A DNA stretch of 64,000 nucleotides, from NCBI GenBank assembly GCA_016703005.1, contig JADJCX010000018.1:7599-71598 (forward strand). The letters run 5' to 3'. The translations under genes were made by a program, and so were the position numbers. Below, in pieces: positions 56,578 through 64,000 of this stretch. The stretch comes from Flavobacteriales bacterium (GTDB lineage Bacteria; Bacteroidota; Bacteroidia; Flavobacteriales_F; PHOS-HE28). How positions within the stretch are numbered: position 1 is the stretch's first letter; each line of letters opens with the position of its first letter. The notes under the pieces are model-generated. The model worked only from the letters and a program-made list of their open reading frames with translations. It did no database searches and was not told where the DNA came from.

Positions 56578-58860
56578 TCACTCCTGCGCCCGTTGCGCGA
56601 AGATCACGTACCCGAAATTCAGGCTAACGGCCCATGGGTTCGGCAAGCCGTCGATGTAGCTGGTGTTGAACCACACCGGGCCGATGGGGCTTTGGTAGAT
56701 GAGCGAGCCGCTGGCCAGGAAGTAGCGATCGGAGATCGCAGTGCCTTCCGTCGAACCGTCGTCCTCCGAGCGTTGGATCTTCTTGTAGGGTTGGAACACG
56801 TAGCCCTCCAGCCGCAGGTCGAACTTGTTCTTGGCCACAGCAATGATGGTGCGCACGCCACCAGCGGCGTACTGGCTGGCCCGGAAATCCTCAAGAAAGT
56901 ACGTCTTGCTTTCCGGCGTCGGTTGGAAGACCGGTGCGCGCGCAACGGTCGCGGTGTAATTGCTGAAGAATGGATAGCCACTATACACCCCTTCCAACAA
57001 GAAGCCGAACTTGAACACCCCACGCGGCAGGAAATATTTGTCCAGCGTGACTTTTGCCACGAGCCATTCGTGGTGATGGCCGATGGGTTCGCGGGAAGTT
57101 TCGCCAACGGTTCCCGGCGTTGTCACCTCATTGCCGCCAAAATACCGCAGTTCCGCCTTCAAGCACTCGCCGGCGTTCGCGTGCTGTTTCCGGTTGAGGC
57201 TGTTGCGTTCGAGCATCAGACCGGTGGTTACATAATTGAACTCGGTTACATCCGCCGTGTCGGTTGCGCTCCATTCCAGCGACTGGTAATAGCTGTCCCG
57301 GCTCTGCGCGTATTTGAAGTCGTAGCGCAGCAGGCCCTTGTTGCCAACGCTCAGCCCGGTGCTGACGCCGCCCCAACTCTCGCGCAGCACGATGTAACTC
57401 GGCCGCACTTCATCGAAGAACGTCGTGAAACTGCTGAAGTGATCCCAGCGATGGATCGTGAAGGCCGGCTCCACGTACAATGGGATATTCGTACTGAAGT
57501 CGATACGCAGTTTGGCTTGTCCCGCCGCGTAGAATTTCCCGAAATAGGAAAGCGCTTCCAAGCGCGCGCTGGCGCGACCGAAGATGTTGTACCGTAAGCC
57601 GACCATCCCGGTGTTGATCGGTCGGCTGCTGAAGATCCCCCCAAAGCGCACATCAAGTTTCTTTTCGCGCTTCACCAACAGCTCAAGATCATAGTTCCCG
57701 TTCAGCGGGTTGTAGGTGGCTTTCGGGTGCAGGCCGGCCACGTTGTTGTCCGCATATAGTCTGAAGTAGCGTGGCTTTAGCCCAGCCGTGGTCAGCGGCT
57801 GCGGATCGCGTCAAGCAGCGTGCGTTCCACATACTTCGACTGCTTCTTCGTCAATCCCTCAATGCGCACATCGCCGAACACGGGTGCATGCATCTTTCGC
57901 TTCCAATCCGCGCGTCGCACGCTGGTGTCTTCAGCAGTCTGGTATTTCGAGATCATCGCCTTGATCTCCGGCATTCGTGCCATGGTGGCCTTGTAGCCGT
58001 CCTCGATCGTGGTGGCCGGATCGCTGAAATCGAACAACGTCGTAGCGCTTTGCGGTAGCACGATCACGCTGTGCTCGCATGGAATGGTATAATCCGTTTG
58101 CTGCTGCATCATCGCGCGCAACTGGCTCATCAGGTCGTCCTCGTTGGGGGGGGCCATTGTTGCCCACGTTACTGCCAATGATCGCATCGGGCAGGAAGGC
58201 GTTGTACAACACATCGCTGGGGAAGTTGTTGAACAAGCCGCCGTCCATCATCAAATGCCCATCAACGCGGATGGGTTTGAAGTAGAACGGGTAACTCATG
58301 CTGGCCCTGACGGCCTGCGCGAGATCGCCTTTTGAAAAGATGACCGGCCTGTTCGCCGTAATGTCGCTGGCCACGCAGCGGAACGGGACGAAAAGACTGT
58401 CCATGTCGTACTTGGCCGCCGCGCTCGCAGGGGCGAAGCTCCGCATCTGTTCAAAGTCGATGAGCACCGGGCTGCGCAGGTTGGTGGGCAGACTTAACTG
58501 AATCGTGGTGTCGAGATCCAACTTGACGGTCACCAGAGAGGCATCGGGGGCGTCCTGTTTGAAGTAGTACATGTATTCATCCTCGATCCCACCCCTCGCC
58601 ATCAGTTTGTTCAAGTCGGTATTGAACACCGAATCGATCTCACTGGGCGAGTACCCAGCAGCGTACATACCGCCGATCGGCGCCCCCATGCTGCTACCGG
58701 CGATGCAATCAATGGGAATGTCGTTCTCCTCCAATGCCTTCAGTACACCGATGTGCACCATGCCCACGGCTCCGCCTCCGCTGAGCACTATGCCCACGCG
58801 TTGCGCGTTGACGCTGAGCGCCAGCACAAGCAACAAGAACAGGGAAGGGATGCGGGGCAT
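56578..58860 (-). CDS. Patatin-like phospholipase with C-terminal outer-membrane barrel (two frameshifts)
   Basis: Signal peptide MPRIPSLFLLLVLALSVNAQ, then a patatin domain with the oxyanion loop GGGAVGMVHIG, the nucleophile GSSMG (about residue 60) and the catalytic Asp in MDGG. Downstream are a POTRA-like linker and a barrel region with GLRYNIFGR and a C-terminal YVIFAQR. The frame breaks in the run of eight G (plus strand, 58146-58153; one extra) and near 57800 (one missing). The corrected protein is 760 residues. This patatin-POTRA-barrel order is that of PlpD/FplA-type (type Vd) autotransporters. Lipid hydrolysis at the surface is inferred. Confidence 0.82.
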
Positions 58861-58874
58861 CGGCGATGGGTGGG

Positions 58875-58882
58875 CGAAAGTA
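58875..58882 (-). promoter_or_regulatory. Candidate -7 element TACTTTCG for the patatin gene
   Basis: On the minus strand TACTTTCG lies 14 bases upstream of the ATG at 58860, in a 42-base gap. It differs from TAnnTTTG by one base. No -33 element is clear, and the gene could also be read through from upstream. Confidence 0.3.
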
Positions 58883-58902
58883 CGTGCCCCCCAACGCCCG
58901 CT

Positions 58903-59712
58903 TCAGGCCGATAGTGTGCTCAACAGACCGTTGAAATAAGCAGGCGCTTTGAGCAAACGACTGCCGTACCAACTGAACAATTCGCCGTCCACCAAACGCA
59001 CCGGAGTGCCCGGGCAGATCATGTTGAACGCAGCGATATGCTTTTCAGCGAACGGATAGGGCTCAGAGGGAAGCAGAATGATATCCGGATCCGCCTCGGC
59101 CACTTCGCGGGCAGTCAATTCTGGATATCGCGGATCGCCCTCATCGAACACGTTAACCAACCCGCAACGCTGAAGCATATCGTTGATGAAGGTGCCTTGA
59201 CCCGCCGTCATAAAAGGTTCCCGCCAAATGAAGTACGCCACGGTCAAGGGCGGGTCTAATGGCCGAACCTCCGCGAAGCCTTTTCCAATGTTCGTGATCA
59301 GACTTTCCGCCTTGACCTGTGTGGCTGTGAGGTCGCCGAGACGGCGGATCATGTCAAGCGCCCCCGACAGGTCGCGCACGTCGCTCATCCATACCGGGAA
59401 TTCCTTCTCCAACGCTTCGATGTCCTGCCGCTCGTTCTCTTCCTTGTTGCCGATGATGAGGTCCGGCTTCAACGCACGGAGCTTCACCATGTCCACTTTC
59501 TTGGTGCCGCCCACACGGTGTTTCGTGCGGAACCACGTGTCAGGATGTATGCAGAACTTGGTGATTCCGACCACGCGCTCGCCCAAGCCGAGATCGTAGA
59601 GCAGTTCGGTTTGGGAGGGGACCAGGGAGATGATGCGTTGGGGCATCTCTGGCGCAAGAACCGATCGGCCCATCTGGTCGACCAGTGTAAGGTTGTTATT
59701 AGCGGAGTGCAT
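58903..59712 (-). CDS. Helical-backbone metal/cobalamin-binding (BtuF/TroA-like) protein without signal peptide
   Basis: ATG at 59712 gives 269 residues. The fold is that of class III substrate-binding proteins: RIISLVPSQTELLYDLGLG, VVGITKFCIHPD, KPDLIIGNKEEN and DPDIILLPSEPYPF. Such proteins bind vitamin B12 or iron complexes. No signal peptide is present and no upstream start would add one, so it may stay cytoplasmic, which is unusual. It overlaps the 3' end of the preceding lipoprotein gene by 14 bases and is probably coupled to it. Confidence 0.78.
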   Translation of the reverse strand: MHSANNNLTLVDQMGRSVLAPEMPQRIISLVPSQTELLYDLGLGERVVGITKFCIHPDTWFRTKHRVGGTKKVDMVKLRALKPDLIIGNKEENERQDIEALEKEFPVWMSDVRDLSGALDMIRRLGDLTATQVKAESLITNIGKGFAEVRPLDPPLTVAYFIWREPFMTAGQGTFINDMLQRCGLVNVFDEGDPRYPELTAREVAEADPDIILLPSEPYPFAEKHIAAFNMICPGTPVRLVDGELFSWYGSRLLKAPAYFNGLLSTLSA

Positions 59713-60377
59713 CCAGTGAATCGCGTTCGTTCGCCCGCTTGAGATGGCGACCGATCTCGTAGAGAAACTCATTCGCTCTGGAGCGTGTCTGGAGGTCACA
59801 TTCGCCATTGGCTCGTGCCTCCACGCTAGCCCCATACTCCAAGAATGCCGACCAAGGGTCTTCCGAGTGCTCGATGAGGATCTCGCTAGCGATGGACTTC
59901 GTCCACAACAACAGGCCTGGATGGCCATCACAGCCGTTCTCCCAACAACAAGAGAGCATGGAGCACGGTCGCTTCAACAGGTCTTCGCGCAGCGCCAACC
60001 CAAGTGGCTCAGCAAAGGCCCCATCAGCCTTGGTGATACTCCGCAGAAGAACAGCGGTGTAAAGGCGTGATGAGGCGACTGCTGAAAGCTGTCGTCCCGA
60101 TGCCAACGAGGCATCGTCATCACTTAGGTCCCATGCCGCGTTGTCAGCAATGCGACGTGCCAAAGGAGAGGCCATTTTGTACCCTGCCATCATCCTCGGA
60201 TCACACAGGTCGATCGCGGAGGTTTCCTGAGCTTTCGAGACGAAGAGATAGTGCCCAACCAAAAGCGAGTCCTCCTGCGCCTGAGTGAATTGGTACGAAC
60301 CTTTGGAAGGATCTGGGTTACTGCATGATGCCGCTACAAGCACGAGGCCAAGGCAATAGTGTTGCGGCTCGGATCAT
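59699..60377 (-). CDS. Cysteine-rich small lipoprotein, unknown family (start frame uncertain)
   Basis: From GTG 60343 the frame reads VLVAASCSNPD, a lipobox without a proper start. ATG at 60377 would supply MIRAAT and, if one T of the TT pair near 60355 is extra, continue as LCLGLVLVAASC, a complete lipoprotein signal; the corrected length is then exactly 226 codons. The mature part has a cysteine cluster (RPCSMLSCCWENGCDG) in the middle and a charged C-terminal helix. I do not recognise the family. It lies 6 bases after the previous lipoprotein and overlaps the BtuF-like gene. Confidence 0.6.
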
Positions 60378-60383
60378 TAGGTC

Positions 60384-60986
60384 CTACTTCAATCCCCCCT
60401 TGCCGCCCTTTCCTCCCTGCCCTGTTGGCATGCCCACGAATATGTCGAGCACTTCCATTTCACTCTGCGAACAGTCCGCACATCCCGACTTCATGCCGCG
60501 AAGGATCTCACTTGCTTCAGATGTCAACCCAGCGGACTTCGGCCCTCCGCCCAAACGTTCAGCCCATGCACGCAATTCGTTCTTGCCCATGTTGTTCGGT
60601 GGATTGAAGAGACCAAGGAACTCACGCGCATGGGTGGACAGGTACCGGGGGATGTGCTGGTCCAATGCGGTTGCGTAGTCACTCTTGGCGCCGGCCATAG
60701 TGAGCGAAATGGCTCTTACCGCCGTGATGCGGGTTTGCTTGTCGTCGCTGGCCAAATTCCTTGCTATGGCTACATACGCCTCCCCTGATACAGGAGCAGG
60801 CTCGCCACTTTGGGAGATGGAGCTTGCATCCTTGGGCAAGGCTTCAAGCGTTGCTTTGTCAACCCATTGTTTTGAACCCGCTACGCCTGCGGGGGAGTTC
60901 GCGGCCGTAGCTTCGGATACTGTGCTGGTTTGATCCCCACATGCGGTAAGGACGATCAATACTGTTGGTAGGAGTAGTTTTTTCAT
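60384..60986 (-). CDS. Small lipoprotein with CxxC and Gly/Lys-rich tail, unknown family
   Basis: A 200-residue protein with the signal MKKLLLPTVLIVLTAC (Cys 16 as lipobox). The mature protein is helical in character (VAIARNLASDDKQTRITAVRAI), has SGCADCSQSE near the end and finishes in GQGGKGGKGGLK. The family was not recognised. Its start is only 3 bases from the stop of the cystathionine beta-synthase gene, so they are probably one transcript. Confidence 0.7.
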   Translation of the reverse strand: MKKLLLPTVLIVLTACGDQTSTVSEATAANSPAGVAGSKQWVDKATLEALPKDASSISQSGEPAPVSGEAYVAIARNLASDDKQTRITAVRAISLTMAGAKSDYATALDQHIPRYLSTHAREFLGLFNPPNNMGKNELRAWAERLGGGPKSAGLTSEASEILRGMKSGCADCSQSEMEVLDIFVGMPTGQGGKGGKGGLK

Positions 60987-60989
60987 GAA

Positions 60990-62345
60990 CTATTTCAGTT
61001 TTCCGATGATGTCTTGTTTCGTAAGGATCCCCAATCCGTTGGGCATTTCAACCAGCACTGCTGGCGCGCCATTGCCAAGCCGCTTGGCGACATCTTCCAA
61101 CTTGCTGTCCTGCGGGATCACCGGTAGGGCAGGGCCCATTACCGTGCGTGACTTCTGGTGGCGCACTTCGGCATCCTCAAGGATCGCATCAAAAAGGCGG
61201 GCATCGGTAATGGTTCCGACCGGCTTTCCATTCTCCATTACGGGTAGCTGGTCGATATTGTGCTTGCGCATGCGCTCGATGGCGATGAGCACGGGCTCCT
61301 CCGCTTCCACCGAGACCAGTCCGAGGTCCTTGCCCTTCAGCAGGTCGCCAGCGGTGGGTTTTTCTTCCACCAGAAAGCCGCGCTCGCGCATCCAATCATC
61401 GTTGAACATCTTGCCCACGTAGCGCGTGCCATGGTCGTGGAAGATCACTACCACCACTTCGCCCTTCTTGAAATTGTCCTTCAGTTGGAGCAGCCCGGCC
61501 ATGGCGCTGCCAGCGCTGTTGCCAACGAAGATGCCTTCCTCTTTCACGATGCGCCGTGTCATGATGGCCGCGTCGCGGTCGGTCACTTTTTCGAAGTGAT
61601 CGATGAGGTCCATGTTCACGTTCTGCGGAACGAAATCCTCGCCGATGCCTTCGGTGATGTACGGGTAGATCTCGTTCTTATCGAAGATGCCCGTTTCCTT
61701 CAGCTTCTTGAACACCGAGCCGTAGGTATCGATGCCCCACACTTTCAATTCCGGGTTCTTCTCCTTCAGGTATTTCGCTGTACCGCAGATCGTTCCACCT
61801 GTTCCCACGCCAACCACCAAGTGATCGATCTTGCCACCGGTCTGCTCCCAGATCTCGGGGCCAGTGGTTTCGTAGTGCGCTTGGCTGTTGCTGGGGTTGT
61901 CGTATTGGTTCGCTTTCCAGCTATTCGGGGTTTCGGCCACCAGACGTGAACTCACGGAATAGTAAGAGCGAGGGTCTTCGGGATCGACGTTGGTGGGGCA
62001 CACGATCACTTCCGCGCCGAAGGCGCGCAGGATGTCCACCTTCTCCCGGCTTTGTTTGTCAGTTGTGGTGAAGATGCACTTGTAGCCCTTGATGATGGCT
62101 GCTATGGCCAAGCCCATCCCGGTGTTGCCGCTCGTGCCCTCAATTATGGTCCCGCCCGGTTTTAACCGTCCATCGCGTTCGGCATCCTCCACCATCTTCA
62201 ACGCCATGCGGTCCTTGATGCTGTTGCCGGGGTTGAAGGTTTCCACTTTGGCCAGTACCGTGGCCGCAACGTCTTTCGTGAGGCGGTTGATGCGCACCAT
62301 GGGCGTGTTGCCAATGGTGGAGAGGATGTTGTCGTGGATCTGCAT
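60990..62345 (-). CDS. Cystathionine beta-synthase-like PLP enzyme with tandem CBS domains
   Basis: ATG at 62345 gives 451 residues; longer frames lack homology. The PLP domain has the Schiff-base Lys in NPGNSIKDRMA, the phosphate-binding EGTSGNTGMG, and GVGTGGTICG. Two CBS domains occupy about residues 330-451 (PVLIAIERMRKHNIDQLPVMENGKPVG core IDQLPVMENG). It joins serine and homocysteine to cystathionine, or acts as an O-acetylserine-type cysteine synthase; the CBS-domain form favours the former. No haem motif is seen. First gene of a minus-strand run ending at the patatin gene. Confidence 0.88.
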   Translation of the reverse strand: MQIHDNILSTIGNTPMVRINRLTKDVAATVLAKVETFNPGNSIKDRMALKMVEDAERDGRLKPGGTIIEGTSGNTGMGLAIAAIIKGYKCIFTTTDKQSREKVDILRAFGAEVIVCPTNVDPEDPRSYYSVSSRLVAETPNSWKANQYDNPSNSQAHYETTGPEIWEQTGGKIDHLVVGVGTGGTICGTAKYLKEKNPELKVWGIDTYGSVFKKLKETGIFDKNEIYPYITEGIGEDFVPQNVNMDLIDHFEKVTDRDAAIMTRRIVKEEGIFVGNSAGSAMAGLLQLKDNFKKGEVVVVIFHDHGTRYVGKMFNDDWMRERGFLVEEKPTAGDLLKGKDLGLVSVEAEEPVLIAIERMRKHNIDQLPVMENGKPVGTITDARLFDAILEDAEVRHQKSRTVMGPALPVIPQDSKLEDVAKRLGNGAPAVLVEMPNGLGILTKQDIIGKLK

Positions 62346-62361
62346 TGTTCTATCGGTCGGG

Positions 62362-62369
62362 CGAAGGTA
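62362..62369 (-). promoter_or_regulatory. Candidate -7 element TACCTTCG for the CBS-like gene
   Basis: On the minus strand TACCTTCG lies 16 bases upstream of the ATG at 62345, in a 56-base gap. It differs from TAnnTTTG by one base; no -33 TTG is clear. It would drive the whole CBS-lipoprotein-BtuF run. Confidence 0.3.
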
Positions 62370-62401
62370 GGCGCGGCATTGGGGGTGGTCACGATAGCGG
62401 T

Positions 62402-64000
62402 CTAGGCGAACCGGATCGCGCGCACCGGCGGAATGCGGGTGACCAACATGCTCGGCAGGACGAGCGCCGCCAAGCATACCAGGAGCACGCCCGCGTTCAA
62501 CGCAACGATCGGGAGCGGGTCGATCATTACAGGTACGGCGTGTACATAGTACACATCCATGTTCAGCGTGGCCAGACCGGTCCAGCGTTGCAGGAAGCAC
62601 AGTCCAACTCCCAGTAGGTCGCCCAATAAAATGCCGATGCCGAGGATGTAGGCGGCATCAATGAGGAAGATGCGACGGATGACCCCGTTCGGACTGCCGA
62701 GCGACTTCAGCACGCCGATCATTGCCGTGCGCTCAAGGATGATGATGATGAGCGCACTCGTCATGTTGATGATGGCCACGATCGTCATCAGTACGATCAC
62801 CACCCAAACGTTCGTGTCGAGCAATTCGAGCCAAGCGAACATTTCCGGTGATCGCTGCCGCACCGTGACCGTGCGCATCCCATAACCCAAGTGATCCTGG
62901 TAGATCACATCGTCCATCGCGATCAAGTCATCGTAGCTCTCCAGTGCTACTTCAAAACCACCCACATACTGTTCATGGGTGCCGCCAACATGGGAACGTT
63001 CAAGTCGTGCGCGTTGCACGACCCAGTCTGTCCCCAGACTATGTGTGATGGGTATTGATAGATCCGGACGATCCGCACCGTTGACGTGTCGGGGATGGTA
63101 CCGCTGTTATCGTGCACCACCAGTGTAAAGGACGTGTCCTTGGGTTCTGTGGGGAATTGTTCGGGCCGCCAGTTGGGGTTGTGCCAGTCCCACACCTGCA
63201 CACGGTGGGGGCCCGGGCCCTTCAGGTCGGTGCCGGGCCATTCGTAGGTGTAGTTGTGGTCTCCACCGAAAGCCGATGCTGCGATGGTCACGTAGCGGCC
63301 GTCCTCCACGTCGCTTACACTGATCTCGGCTTGCAGACCCCAGCCACTGAAGCGTTGAAGGTGCCCAATGTCGATGAACACCACTTGTTGGTCCAGCTGT
63401 TCCAAGCCGGTGCGGTAGATCCCGCACACGTTGAATTTCCGTGGCCGTATGTCCTCACGTCCTTTGACCAGATAGACGGTGATCGTATCGCCAACGCCAA
63501 TGCCCAAACGCTCGGTCATCCATTGGCTCAGCAGCATCTCGTTGTTGTGGCCTGAGCTATCACCCTTTTCTACTTTGATCACAGGTACCGCGCCTTCCAC
63601 CAGGTGTTGCCGCAGGAAGGTCCAATCGTGATCGGCGCCGACGCCTTTCACCATCACACCTTGTATCTCTTCTTTGGTTTCGATGATGCCCGGTTTGGTG
63701 GCGTACACCTGAATGTGTCGAACGCCGGGCAACGTGTCCAAGTGCGGATAGAATGCTTGGTTCACCGAGATGCGCGGGGTTTCCTTGGCATCGGTCTGCT
63801 GCATGCTGGTGATCTGCAGGTGGCCACCCGCACCGATCAGTTTGTTGCGCACTTCGTCCTGAAAACCGGTGCTGATGGCAACGGTGATGATCATGACCGC
63901 CATACCGATCACGATCCCCAGCACCGCGATCCATACGATGGGGCGCGATAGCCGGTCGTGACGATCTTTGGCCGAAAGGATGCGCTGCGCGATGAAATGT
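62402..64000 (-). CDS. ABC transporter permease of the LolC/E-MacB type with an extra periplasmic domain (5' truncated, frameshift near 62972)
   Basis: The frame is open to the window end (first codon at 63999), so the true start is outside. The first transmembrane helix (VLGIVIGMAVMIITVAI) follows FIAQRILSAKDRHDRL. A large periplasmic MacB-type region comes next, then three C-terminal helices (VWVVIVLMTIVAIINM, GIGILLGDLLGVGLCF, LLVCLAALVLP). Near 62972 one base is missing; restoring it gives NQYVGGFEVALESYDD. Between GWGLQ and QYVGG lies an extra stretch of about 115 residues rich in aromatic beta-strands. It probably extracts lipoproteins from the inner membrane with an ATPase partner not in the window. 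Confidence 0.78.

Overview
The window looks like a chromosomal contig from a Bacteroidota bacterium, probably a high-GC member of Flavobacteriales. Four things point there. At least six proteins end in type IX secretion (T9SS) C-terminal sorting domains. There is a PorE-like TPR/PD40/OmpA protein. Promoter-like motifs resemble the Bacteroidota -7 element TAnnTTTG. The rpsU-xerC-hpf-tRNA-tuf-tRNA-secE-nusG-rplKAJL-rpoBC locus is in the order usual for this phylum. No phage, insertion sequence or CRISPR array was seen.

Layout. 1-10.3 kb: a copper-handling region. It holds a truncated T9SS multicopper oxidase, a T9SS thioredoxin-like protein, a sialidase-like protein with a CxCC motif, an AraC regulator with an N-terminal metal-binding-like CxxC, a two-module HMA protein, a CopA P-type ATPase, an HMA/DUF3347 lipoprotein and a second multicopper oxidase fused to a CopB-like domain. 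10.3-14.5 kb: a secreted M28 peptidase, a secreted cupredoxin and an S9 peptidase. 14.5-18.6 kb: MurB, two glycosyltransferases and FtsE. 18.7-25.8 kb: a large TPR protein, an outer-membrane barrel and the PorE-like protein. 25.8-37.1 kb: housekeeping genes (purM, prfA, pyrF, DUF2851, PspC, a RetSat/CrtI-like oxidoreductase, a lipoprotein, an RmlD-like reductase, a helix-hairpin-helix protein, apt, an acyl-CoA dehydrogenase). 37.1-52.5 kb: the conserved translation/transcription locus with five tRNAs. 52.7-56.5 kb: a large T9SS surface protein. 56.5-64 kb, minus strand: a patatin-barrel protein, a BtuF-like binding protein, two small lipoproteins, a cystathionine beta-synthase-like enzyme and an ABC permease cut by the window edge.

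Data quality matters here. About sixteen single-base indels, nearly all in homopolymers, break genes that cannot plausibly be dead (rpoC, prfA, rplA). In each multi-indel gene, correcting the inferred indels gives an exact whole number of codons. I therefore treat the broken genes as intact genes with sequence errors, and give each as one full-span CDS. A 144-base almost pure G/T tract at 30569-30712 and the scrambled start of the next gene are probably also artefactual.

The most interesting biology is the copper island, which mixes cytoplasmic copper sensing and export with T9SS-exported redox proteins, and an ABC permease carrying an apparent extra Ig/PKD-like domain in its periplasmic part.
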